The translations under genes and the position numbers were made by a program. Below the pieces are notes generated by a model that was not told the DNA's origin, searched no databases, and saw only the letters and a program-made list of their open reading frames with translations. Below, one piece after another: positions 26,258-34,525 of a stretch of DNA of 34,525 nucleotides. Numbering within the stretch: the stretch's first letter is position 1; each line of letters begins with the position of its first letter. Origin of the DNA: an uncultured SAR86 cluster bacterium (GTDB taxonomy: Bacteria > Pseudomonadota > Gammaproteobacteria > Magnimaribacterales > D2472); contig CACDCN010000012.1 of assembly GCA_902551185.1 (NCBI GenBank), positions 1 through 34,525 of the forward strand, read 5' to 3'.

Positions 26258-27682
26258 ATGAGTAATGATTTAAATTTTTATATAGATGGAGAATGGGTAA
26301 GATCAGATTCAAATGAGTTAATTGATGTAATTAATCCTGCAAATGAAGAAGTTATTGGTCAGGTTACTGCAGGGACTAAAGATGATATTGATAATGCTGT
26401 TAATGCAGCCAGCAAAGCATTTCAAACCTTTTCTAAATCTTCACAGAAAGAGAGGATTGAACTCTTAAAGAGTATTATTCAAGAATATGAGAATAGATAT
26501 AAAGATTTTGTAGAAGTAATAACAAAAGAGATGGGTGCACCAAATTGGTTATCAGAAAGAGCACAAGCCAATACAGGATTAATTAATTTTAAAGAAACAT
26601 TAGAAGCCCTTGAGGAGTATGAGTTTCAAAAAGAAGAGGGTGGATATATATTAAGAAGAGAACCAATTGGAGTCATAGGTATGATTACTCCATGGAATTG
26701 GCCGATGAATCAGATTACTACAAAAGTATCTGCAGCTATTGCTTCAGGTTGTTCTATGGTTTTAAAGCCAAGTGAGATTTCTCCTTATTGCTCAATGTTG
26801 CTTGCAGAAGTTATGCATGATGCTGGTGTACCTAAAGGAGTATTTAATTTAGTTAATGGATATGGACCAGTAGTGGGCGCAGCTTTATCCGAGCATGAAA
26901 AGGTAGATATGATGTCATTCACTGGTTCAACTAGAGCTGGAATTGCAGTTGCTCAAGCATCAGCTACAACTGTAAAAAGAGTTCAGCAAGAGTTAGGCGG
27001 AAAATCAGCAAATATTATTTTAGATGATGTTGCAGATTTAGAAAAATCAGTTAAAGGTGGAGCTGGTCATTGTTTTTTAAATTCAGGTCAGTCATGTAAT
27101 GCGCCAACTAGAATGCTGGTTTCATCAAAATATTATGAAAAGGCGGTAGAAGTTGCTGTTGCTACTGCAAATAGCACAACAGTTGGTGATCCAAATGGCG
27201 AATTTAGATTGGGACCAATTTCTAATAAAACTCAATACGAAAAAATAATTAAGTTAATTGAGATTGGTATTGAAGAAGGTGCAAGGCTTGTTGCAGGCGG
27301 CGTTGAAAAACCAGAAGGTTGCGAAAAGGGTTATTATGTAAAGCCAACTGTATTTGCAGATGTAACCAATAATATGACAATTGCAAAAGAAGAAATTTTT
27401 GGTCCTGTGCTTTGTATGATGAAATATGAAACTGAAGAAGAAGCAATTCAAATAGCCAATGATACTGAGTATGGGCTTGCTGGTTATGTACAAGGTGAAT
27501 TATCTCATGCAATAGAGGTTGGAAATCAGATACGTGCAGGGCAAATAACTATTAATGGTGGCGCTAGAGGAAATGCTGCCCCATTTGGTGGTTATAAATC
27601 TTCAGGTAACGGAAGAGAGCATGGAAAGCACGGTATTGAAGAATGCCTTGAAACTAAGGCAATAATTGCTCCAGCAAGCTAA
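26258..27682 (+). CDS. NAD(P)-dependent aldehyde dehydrogenase
   Basis: 474 aa. 'ITPWNWPMNQI', 'LKPSEISP', 'SFTGSTRAGI', 'ELGGKSANIIL', catalytic Cys 'NSGQSCNAPTRM', 'EEIFGPVL'. Upstream GGAG. Confidence 0.95.
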   Translation: MSNDLNFYIDGEWVRSDSNELIDVINPANEEVIGQVTAGTKDDIDNAVNAASKAFQTFSKSSQKERIELLKSIIQEYENRYKDFVEVITKEMGAPNWLSERAQANTGLINFKETLEALEEYEFQKEEGGYILRREPIGVIGMITPWNWPMNQITTKVSAAIASGCSMVLKPSEISPYCSMLLAEVMHDAGVPKGVFNLVNGYGPVVGAALSEHEKVDMMSFTGSTRAGIAVAQASATTVKRVQQELGGKSANIILDDVADLEKSVKGGAGHCFLNSGQSCNAPTRMLVSSKYYEKAVEVAVATANSTTVGDPNGEFRLGPISNKTQYEKIIKLIEIGIEEGARLVAGGVEKPEGCEKGYYVKPTVFADVTNNMTIAKEEIFGPVLCMMKYETEEEAIQIANDTEYGLAGYVQGELSHAIEVGNQIRAGQITINGGARGNAAPFGGYKSSGNGREHGKHGIEECLETKAIIAPAS

Positions 27683-28488
27683 TCTAAAAGATCTGGCTGC
27701 ATTTTAATGATTTTATCAAAAGCTGGTTGATAGCTGGCCCATGCAGCAATGTCATTTGCAATGAATTCTCTTGTCTTTATAGCTGTATCATGTGGAATAA
27801 TTTTAGGTTCTCCTGCTGCTTCAGCCATAAGTTGTGCCTGGCAACATCGCTCCATTGACATATAAAACCATAAAGCTATATCAACAGATGGTCCGGTTGT
27901 TAAAATCCCATGATTTTGGAGAATAGCAACTTTTTTGTCTCCTAAAGCCTTTGCGATTTCATCACCCTCATCAACCTCTTCAACAACTCCTGAAAAATCT
28001 TCATATATTCCTTGGTTTTCGTAAAATGCACATGCATCTTGAGATATAGGATCTAATAATTTCCCAAGGGTTGAGAAAGTTCTTCCATATATTGAATGTG
28101 AATGTGCTGCAGCATTTACATCTGGTCTAGCTTTATGCAATCTTGAATGGATTGCAAAAGCTGCAACATTTACATCTTTATCACCTTGGACTACTTTCCC
28201 ATCATGATTAACTAATAAAAGATCTGATACTGAAATTTGTGAGAAGTGTACACCAAGAGGATTTACCCAAAAATGATCTTTAAATTCTGGATCTCTATAG
28301 GTTATATGGCCTGCTACACCTTCATTGAAACCAAAATAATCAAAAAGCCTAAAACCTGCTGCTAATTTTTCTAATTGGTTTCTCCTTTCTTCTGCTGGAT
28401 TAGCAAATTCCTGAAAAACGAGACCTTTTTCCTTAATAGGTAGTTTTCCATCTGTAGTATCTATCTTTATGGGTGCAACATTTGACAT
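27679..28488 (-). CDS. class II aldolase/adducin-domain protein
   Basis: 'GHITYRDPEFKDHFWVNPLGVHFSQI', 'NAAAHSHSIYGRTFSTLG', 'AILQNHGILTTGPSVDIAL' metal-binding His motifs. Track start is TTG 28533, but ATG 28488 (MSNVAPIKI...) has an upstream AGGAG and is preferred. Confidence 0.88.
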   Translation of the reverse strand: MSNVAPIKIDTTDGKLPIKEKGLVFQEFANPAEERRNQLEKLAAGFRLFDYFGFNEGVAGHITYRDPEFKDHFWVNPLGVHFSQISVSDLLLVNHDGKVVQGDKDVNVAAFAIHSRLHKARPDVNAAAHSHSIYGRTFSTLGKLLDPISQDACAFYENQGIYEDFSGVVEEVDEGDEIAKALGDKKVAILQNHGILTTGPSVDIALWFYMSMERCCQAQLMAEAAGEPKIIPHDTAIKTREFIANDIAAWASYQPAFDKIIKMQPDLLD

Positions 28489-28547
28489 AGTTTTTATACT
28501 CCTAACCTCAATAATGTTAAAATAGCTTATCAAAATATGAAGTAAAT

Positions 28548-29939
28548 ATGAAATATAGAATTGAGAAAGACAGTCTTGGTGAAATTAAAGTGCCTGCAAA
28601 AGCATTATGGGGAGCTCAAACACAACGAGCTGTAAATAATTTCCCAATTAGTGGGATTAAGATGGATTTTCCTTTTACTAAATCATTTATATCTTCTTTG
28701 GGTTTAATAAAAGACGCTGCTGCAAAAACAAATTTACGCCTTAAACTTATATCATCTAAAAAAGCTAAAGCTATTTCAAAGGCAGCCAAAGAAGTATGGC
28801 AGGAAAAACATCATCATGAATTTCCTATTGATGTATTTCAAACTGGATCTGGCACAAGCTCAAATATGAATGCAAATGAAGTTATCGGAAATTTAGCAAC
28901 TAAATATGCAAAAGTAATGGTTAGCCCAAATGATGATGTAAATATGAGTCAAAGCAGCAATGATGTAATACCTACTGCAATTAAAATAAGTGCTCATATG
29001 GACTTAACAAAAAAATTAATGCCAGCATTGAATGAATTAATTAAAACAATTGAAAAAAAAGCTGATTCAGTAAAAGGAATCATCAAGACAGGGCGAACCC
29101 ATTTGATGGATGCTATGCCAATAGATTTCTCAGAAGAATTAAGAGCATGGTCTGGCCAATTAAACTCTTCTAAAGAAATGTTGAATATTTTAGAAAAGAA
29201 ATTTCTTGAATTACCTCAAGGAGGAACAGCAGTTGGAAGTGGAATAAATGCCCATAAACAATTTTCTAAATATTTTGCACAGGAGATAACAAAACTTACA
29301 GGTAATAAGTGTAAATATATTCCAAGTAAAAATTTTTATCATGAATTAAGTGCGCAAGATTGTTCAGTTCAATTATCTGGAGAGTTAAAAAATTTAGCAG
29401 TCATACTTACAAAAATCTCAAATGATTTAAGATGGATGAATAGTGGACCATTGGCTGGTTTGTCTGAGATAGAGCTTAAAGCTTTACAACCAGGAAGCAG
29501 CATAATGCCAGGAAAGGTAAATCCAGTTATTCCTGAGGCTGTTGCAATGGCTTCTGCTGATGTAATAGGTAATGATGTTTCAATCACTGTTGCTGCTCAA
29601 TCAGGTAATTTTCAGTTAAATGTAATGTTGCCTGTTATAGCTTATAACTTGCTTAAGAGTATTAATCTTCTATCAGGTTCCATGGAGGCCTTATCAAAAA
29701 AAGCAATAAAAACCTTTAAGGTTAATAAAAAAAATCTTGATGTTTCATTATCTAGAAATCCTATTTTAGTCACTGCTCTAAATCCAATTATAGGATATGA
29801 AAAAGCTTCAGAGATTGCTAAGAAGGCTTATAAAGAAAATAGATCTATAGTTGAGGTAGCATCTGAAGAAACTAATATACCAAAATCAAAATTAAAAAAA
29901 TTACTTGATCCTTCAAAATTAGCTAAAGGTGGAAAATAA
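28548..29939 (+). CDS. fumC: class II fumarate hydratase
   Basis: 463 aa. 'ALWGAQTQRAVNNFPISG', 'QTGSGTSSNMNANEVI', 'GRTHLMDAMPI', 'GSSIMPGKVNPVIPEA'. Confidence 0.96.
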   Translation: MKYRIEKDSLGEIKVPAKALWGAQTQRAVNNFPISGIKMDFPFTKSFISSLGLIKDAAAKTNLRLKLISSKKAKAISKAAKEVWQEKHHHEFPIDVFQTGSGTSSNMNANEVIGNLATKYAKVMVSPNDDVNMSQSSNDVIPTAIKISAHMDLTKKLMPALNELIKTIEKKADSVKGIIKTGRTHLMDAMPIDFSEELRAWSGQLNSSKEMLNILEKKFLELPQGGTAVGSGINAHKQFSKYFAQEITKLTGNKCKYIPSKNFYHELSAQDCSVQLSGELKNLAVILTKISNDLRWMNSGPLAGLSEIELKALQPGSSIMPGKVNPVIPEAVAMASADVIGNDVSITVAAQSGNFQLNVMLPVIAYNLLKSINLLSGSMEALSKKAIKTFKVNKKNLDVSLSRNPILVTALNPIIGYEKASEIAKKAYKENRSIVEVASEETNIPKSKLKKLLDPSKLAKGGK

Positions 29940-29941
29940 AA

Positions 29942-30289
29942 TTGACCACTGAATTATCTCAAAGTAAATGTGAGGCATGTAATATTGATGCTCCAACTCT
30001 TAGTGATGATGAAATAAGTGAACTTCAAGTTCAAATTCCATCTTGGGAAGTTATTTCTGATGAAGGTATAAATAGATTAATTTGCTCATTTGCATTCACA
30101 AATTATGAAGACTCTTTAGCATTCACAAATAAAGTAGCGCAATTAGCAGAAGCAGAAGATCATCATCCTGAAATTATTCTAGAATGGGGCAAGGTTACTG
30201 TTTCTTGGTGGTCTCATAAAATAAAAGGATTACATAAGAATGATTTCATATGCGCCTCAAAAACTGATAATTTATTTAAAAACAATTGA
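29942..30289 (+). CDS. phhB: pterin-4a-carbinolamine dehydratase
   Basis: 115 aa. 'KCEACNIDAPTLSDDE', 'AEAEDHHPEIILEWGKVTVSWWSHKIKGLHKNDF'. TTG start. Confidence 0.93.
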   Translation: MTTELSQSKCEACNIDAPTLSDDEISELQVQIPSWEVISDEGINRLICSFAFTNYEDSLAFTNKVAQLAEAEDHHPEIILEWGKVTVSWWSHKIKGLHKNDFICASKTDNLFKNN

Positions 30290-30939
30290 AAAAAATTACT
30301 TTAATTTATTCTGGCGGTTCAGATTCTTATACCCTTTTAAATTATGCTTTATCAAAAGATTTTAATGTTGATTGTTTAACATTTACGTATGGTCAAAAAC
30401 ATAACAAAGAAATAGATTTTGCTTCCAGTGCTTGTAAAGAGCTCAATGTAAAACATTCTATAATTGATATTGGGGATAACTCTGAGATTGTCTTTGGCAA
30501 TTCTTCACTAACATCTGTAGAGAGCAAAATACCACATGGTAGTTATAAAGAAGAAACCATGCAGTCAACAATAGTTCCAAATAGAAATATGATTTTTATT
30601 TCATATGCTACCGCATACTCGATTTCAAACAATATTCAAGAAGTTTGGTATGGAGCTCATGCGGGTGATCATTTTATATATCCAGATTGTAGACCAGAAT
30701 TTTTAAATGCAATGAATGTTGCCGCTGGGCTTTGCGACTCAGCAAAAATAAAAATAGAGGCTCCTTTTATTAGTTATACGAAAGGAGAAATAATTAAAAT
30801 AGGATTGGATTTAAATTTAGATTATTCTAAAGCATGGACCTGTTATGAAGGAAAACAAAATCCATGCGGTAAATGTGGGTCTTGTGTTGAGAGGGCTGAA
30901 GCTTTTTCAGATAATAATGCGATAGATCCTTTAATTTAA
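30286..30939 (+). CDS. queC: 7-cyano-7-deazaguanine synthase
   Basis: 217 aa. 'IYSGGSDSYTLLNYAL' PP-loop, 'FTYGQKHNKEI', 'VPNRNMIF', 'CYEGKQNPCGKCGSCVERAEAF' Zn site. TTG start overlapping the phhB stop. Confidence 0.95.
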   Translation: MKKITLIYSGGSDSYTLLNYALSKDFNVDCLTFTYGQKHNKEIDFASSACKELNVKHSIIDIGDNSEIVFGNSSLTSVESKIPHGSYKEETMQSTIVPNRNMIFISYATAYSISNNIQEVWYGAHAGDHFIYPDCRPEFLNAMNVAAGLCDSAKIKIEAPFISYTKGEIIKIGLDLNLDYSKAWTCYEGKQNPCGKCGSCVERAEAFSDNNAIDPLI

Positions 30940-30940
30940 A

Positions 30941-31564
30941 ATGTATTCAATAAAAGAAATATATAAAACTATTCAAGGCGAAGGCGCCCAAAGTGGACAA
31001 TCTGCTGTATTTGTTCGATTTAGTGGTTGCAACCTATGGTCAGGAAAAGAAAAACATAGAGATGATGCTGTTTGTAAATTTTGTGATACAGACTTTGTAG
31101 GCACTGATGGCGTAAATGGAGGAAAATATTCTATAGAAACTTTAATCACTAAAATACAAGAATTATGGGATTCAGAAGAGGAAGCTTATGTTGTCTTTAC
31201 TGGAGGAGAACCAATGCTTCAACTAGATCAAAAGCTAATTAGTGCATGTAAAAAAGTTAATTTTATAACTGCTATTGAGACAAATGGAACAATCAAAATT
31301 GATTTTGATATTGATTGGATATGCGTTTCTCCAAAAGCTGGGAGCGAACTCTTAGTTAATAAAGGAAATGAATTAAAAGTTGTGTATCCTCAAGATGAAT
31401 TTGACCTAAAGTCTTTTGAAACATTAAATTTTGATCATTTCTTTTTACAGCCTATGGATTCTGAAGATAAGATAAATAATACAGAAAATGCTATTAAGTT
31501 CTGCCTTAAAAACCCTAAATGGAAGTTAAGCATTCAACAACATAAAATTTTGGGGATTGATTAG
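30941..31564 (+). CDS. queE: 7-carboxy-7-deazaguanine synthase (radical SAM)
   Basis: 207 aa. 'YKTIQGEGAQSGQSAVFVRFSGCNLW...CKFCDTDFVGTDG', 'VVFTGGEPMLQLD', 'ETNGT'. Confidence 0.95.
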   Translation: MYSIKEIYKTIQGEGAQSGQSAVFVRFSGCNLWSGKEKHRDDAVCKFCDTDFVGTDGVNGGKYSIETLITKIQELWDSEEEAYVVFTGGEPMLQLDQKLISACKKVNFITAIETNGTIKIDFDIDWICVSPKAGSELLVNKGNELKVVYPQDEFDLKSFETLNFDHFFLQPMDSEDKINNTENAIKFCLKNPKWKLSIQQHKILGID

Positions 31565-31592
31565 AGTGCTTTTTTTTCTTTTTCCCTTTGGT

Positions 31593-31598
31593 TATAAT
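31593..31598 (+). promoter_or_regulatory. putative sigma70 -10 element (TATAAT) immediately upstream of guaB
   Basis: gttTATAATctgacATG: perfect -10 consensus 5 nt before the ATG, with no SD in the gap. No convincing -35 (T-tract at that position). Confidence 0.5.
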
Positions 31599-31603
31599 CT
31601 GAC

Positions 31604-33067
31604 ATGGACAAAGTAAAATCAAAAGCGTTCACATTCGATGACGTGCTTCTCTTACCTCGTTATAGCGACTTTGTGCCTAGCGAGGCAGACACAGAAACAA
31701 GACTTACTAAAAGTATTAAAATAAAAATGCCTTTAATTTCTGCTGCGATGGATACGGTAACAGAATCAAGGATGGCTATTGCCTTAGCTGAAGCTGGTGG
31801 GCTAGGAATAATTCATAAAAATAATTCTATTGAAGAGCAAGCTGCTATTGTAAAAGCTGTTAAAAAGCATGAAAGTGGTGTAGTTAGAGATCCAACTACA
31901 ATTCGATCTTCAAAAACAATAGGCGAATTAAAACAATTAACCGCTGAATTAAGCATTTCTGGAATGCCAGTGGTTGATGATGGGGATTTAAAAGGCATTG
32001 TTACCAGTAGAGATTTTAGGTATGCAGATGATATGGATGCAGATGTAGCTTCAATTATGACTCCTTTAGATAAATTAGTTACTGTTAGCGAAGGTACAAC
32101 TCAAGATGAAGTAAAAAAATTAATGTATGAGAATAGAATTGAAAAAATCTTAGTTTTAGACGAATTAAATCAATTAAGCGGTCTTGTTACCATGAAAGAT
32201 ATTGAAAAGTCAGCAGAACACCCGGATGCTACTAAAGATTCTTCTGGAAGGCTTAGAGTTGGTGCGGCATTAGGAACTGGTGCTGATACTATTGATAGAG
32301 CAAAAGCCCTTCAAGAAGCTGGTGTTGATGTCTTTGTGGTTGATAGCGCTCATGGCCATTCAAAAAACGTATTAGATATAGTAAAGCTTATTAAAAAAGA
32401 ATTTAAAGATATTGAAGTAATTGGTGGAAATGTCGCCACACCAGAGGGAGCGTTAGAGTTAGTAAAGTCTGGAGTAGATGCAGTCAAGATTGGAATGGGG
32501 CCAGGATCAATATGTACCACGAGGATTATTGCAGGTATAGGTGTTCCACAGATAACAGCTATTATGGATATAAAAAATGCTTTAAAAGGAAAAGATGTAA
32601 GTATTATTGCTGATGGAGGGATAAGATTTTCTGGCGACATTGCTAAAGCAATTGCAGCTGGTGCTGATTCTGTAATGTTGGGAGGTCTTTTTGCAGGAAC
32701 TGAAGAAGCTCCTGGTGAGGTAGAGCTATTTCAAGGAAGGAGTTTTAAAATTTATAGAGGCATGGGATCAATTGGTGCTATGACCGAAAGAGATGATGCA
32801 AATAGATATTCTCAAGAGGATGTTGAGCCTGATAAATTAGTTCCAGAAGGAATTGAAGGTAGAGTACCTTATAAAGGATGGGTTATTAGTGTAATTAATC
32901 AGTTAATAGGAGGATTAAGACAAAGCATGGGATATGTTGGATGTAAGACTATTCCAGAAATGCAAAAAGATAGTCAGTTTGTTGAAATTACAAATGCTGG
33001 GATGACTGAAAGTCATGTCCATGATGTCATGATTACTAAAGAGGCTCCAAACTACCAAAGAAGCTAA
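31604..33067 (+). CDS. guaB: IMP dehydrogenase
   Basis: 487 aa. 'FTFDDVLLLPRYSDF', CBS-domain region, 'KIGMGPGSICTTRIIAGIGVPQ', 'ADGGIRFSGDIAKAIAAGADSVMLG'. Confidence 0.98.
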   Translation: MDKVKSKAFTFDDVLLLPRYSDFVPSEADTETRLTKSIKIKMPLISAAMDTVTESRMAIALAEAGGLGIIHKNNSIEEQAAIVKAVKKHESGVVRDPTTIRSSKTIGELKQLTAELSISGMPVVDDGDLKGIVTSRDFRYADDMDADVASIMTPLDKLVTVSEGTTQDEVKKLMYENRIEKILVLDELNQLSGLVTMKDIEKSAEHPDATKDSSGRLRVGAALGTGADTIDRAKALQEAGVDVFVVDSAHGHSKNVLDIVKLIKKEFKDIEVIGGNVATPEGALELVKSGVDAVKIGMGPGSICTTRIIAGIGVPQITAIMDIKNALKGKDVSIIADGGIRFSGDIAKAIAAGADSVMLGGLFAGTEEAPGEVELFQGRSFKIYRGMGSIGAMTERDDANRYSQEDVEPDKLVPEGIEGRVPYKGWVISVINQLIGGLRQSMGYVGCKTIPEMQKDSQFVEITNAGMTESHVHDVMITKEAPNYQRS

Positions 33068-33074
33068 TTAAATT

Positions 33075-34525
33075 ATGAATAATCTATCTGTCAGCAATAA
33101 AACAATTGATACTATATTGGTATTAGATTTTGGTTCTCAATATACCCAATTAATTGCTAGAAGAATAAGAGAAAGTGATGTTTATTCTGAAATACTTCCA
33201 TGGGATATTGCTGAAGAAAAGATTGAAAACTTAAAACCAAAGGGGATCATTCTTTCTGGGGGACCTAATTCAGTAACAGAAAGTTTTACACCCAGAATTC
33301 CTAAATGTATTTTTGATATGGGAGTGCCTATTTTAGGAATTTGTTATGGGATGCAAACTCTTGCAGAACAGATGGGAGGGCATGTTATCTCTGCAGATCA
33401 AAAAGAATTCGGTCATTCAGAATTAGAGGTAGTAAAAGATTCAGATTTATTTAAAGATTTAGATAGAAGAATTAACGTTTGGATGAGTCACGGAGATCAA
33501 GTTCAAGATTTACCAGATGATTTTGATTTAGTTGCATCTACATCAACAGCACCTATAGCTGCTATGGAGCACAAAAGTTTACCGATATACGCTATTCAAT
33601 TTCATCCAGAGGTTACCCATACAGATCATGGTCATAAATTATTAGATAATTTTATCTTAAACATATGTCATGCTCATGCTGACTGGACAATGGATGGTTT
33701 AATTTCTCAAAGAATAGAAGAGATTAAATCAAGAGTTAAAGAAGACAAAGTTTTGCTAGGATTATCTGGTGGCGTAGATTCTTCAGTAACAGCTGCTTTG
33801 CTTAATAAAGCTATTGGTAAAAAATTAACATGTGTCTTTGTAGATAATGGCTTATTAAGAAAAGGGGAAGCAGACTCAGTCATGAAAACTTTTAAAAAAA
33901 ATATGGATTTAAATGTTATTAAATCTGACAGTGAAGAAATATTCTTAAGGCATCTTAAAAATGTTAAAGATCCTGAACAAAAAAGAAAGATTATTGGTAG
34001 AACCTTTATAGATATTTTTGATGCAGAGGCAACCAAACTTAAAGACATTAAATTTTTAGCACAAGGAACTATTTATCCCGATGTAATAGAGTCCTCAGGA
34101 TCAGAATCAAAAGATGCTAGGGTTATAAAATCTCATCATAATGTAGGAGGATTGCCTGATGAAATGAAATTAGACCTGGTCGAACCACTTAGAGATCTAT
34201 TTAAAGATGAGGTAAGAAGAATGGGGTTAGAGCTGGATATCCCAAAAGAGATGATAGATAGACATCCTTTTCCTGGGCCAGGATTAGGGGTAAGGATAAT
34301 AGGGGAAGTAACAAAAGAAAAAACTAAAGTTCTTCAAGAGGCTGATCATATTTTTATAGAGGAGCTTATTAAAGCTGATTTATATGACAAAGTGAGTCAA
34401 GCATTTGCAGTCCTATTACCAGTAAACTCTGTAGGCGTGGTTGGAGATGAAAGAAGATATGCCGAAGTAGTCAGCTTAAGGGCAGTTGAAACGGTAGATT
34501 TTATGACAGCAAGGTGGGCGCATTT
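33075..34525 (+). CDS. guaA: GMP synthase (glutamine-hydrolysing), 3'-truncated by window edge
   Basis: ATG at 33075, open to the window end. '[20 protein letters not shown]', '[15 protein letters not shown]', '[22 protein letters not shown]', '[17 protein letters not shown]'. Absent from the ORF track because there is no in-window stop. Confidence 0.97.
   Translation, partial: MNNLSVSNKTIDTILVLDFGSQYTQLIARRIRESDVYSEILPWDIAEEKIENLKPKGIILSGGPNSVTESFTPRIPKCIFDMGVPILGICYGMQTLAEQMGGHVISADQKEFGHSELEVVKDSDLFKDLDRRINVWMSHGDQVQDLPDDFDLVASTSTAPIAAMEHKSLPIYAIQFHPEVTHTDHGHKLLDNFILNICHAHADWTMDGLISQRIEEIKSRVKEDKVLLGLSGGVDSSVTAALLNKAIGKKLTCVFVDNGLLRKGEADSVMKTFKKNMDLNVIKSDSEEIFLRHLKNVKDPEQKRKIIGRTFIDIFDAEATKLKDIKFLAQGTIYPDVIESSGSESKDARVIKSHHNVGGLPDEMKLDLVEPLRDLFKDEVRRMGLELDIPKEMIDRHPFPGPGLGVRIIGEVTKEKTKVLQEADHIFIEELIKADLYDKVSQAFAVLLPVNSVGVVGDERRYAEVVSLRAVETVDFMTARWAH

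Noticed and set aside
27249-27512. Two overlapping minus-strand ORFs within the aldehyde dehydrogenase
   Set aside because: Antisense to conserved ALDH coding sequence; low-complexity His/Leu/Gln or Phe/Ile-rich products.
33707-34048. 113-aa minus-strand ORF
   Set aside because: Antisense to guaA, which is missing from the ORF track only because it runs off the window.

Overview
AT-rich chromosomal window. Gene content and synteny point to a gammaproteobacterium, and the compactness suggests a streamlined marine lineage such as SAR86 (inference only). From left to right it contains: (1) a surface-glycan biosynthesis cluster with a 5'-truncated glycosyltransferase, a GT4 enzyme, a Wzy/EpsG-like membrane protein, AsnB, TviB/WbpO-like and TviC/WbpP-like UDP-sugar enzymes, a second GT4, a putative 2OG-Fe(II) oxygenase and a divergent PNPO-like flavoprotein; (2) the translation cluster infC-rpmI-rplT-pheS-pheT; (3) a Wza-like SLBB export protein, a YjbH/GfcD-like barrel and a secreted Ig/cadherin-like protein with Thr-Gly hexanucleotide repeats, lying between pheT and an ihfA-like gene; (4) tRNA-Pro(GGG) on the minus strand; (5) a carboxylesterase, a TerB-like protein, a WecA-like transferase, a PQQ-type sugar dehydrogenase, fhs, an aldehyde dehydrogenase and a class II aldolase; (6) fumC-phhB-queC-queE-guaB-guaA, with guaA cut by the window end. 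The most unusual observation is a miniaturised phenylalanyl-tRNA synthetase. PheS lacks its N-terminal coiled-coil tRNA-binding arm and PheT lacks the EMAP/OB (B2) domain, while the catalytic, editing (B3/B4) and anticodon-binding (B8) regions remain. Other points of interest are a non-AUG infC start, polysaccharide genes inserted into the pheT-ihfA synteny block, a strong hairpin over the start of the ihfA-like gene, a probable leaderless guaB promoter, and convergent gene pairs whose stop codons overlap.
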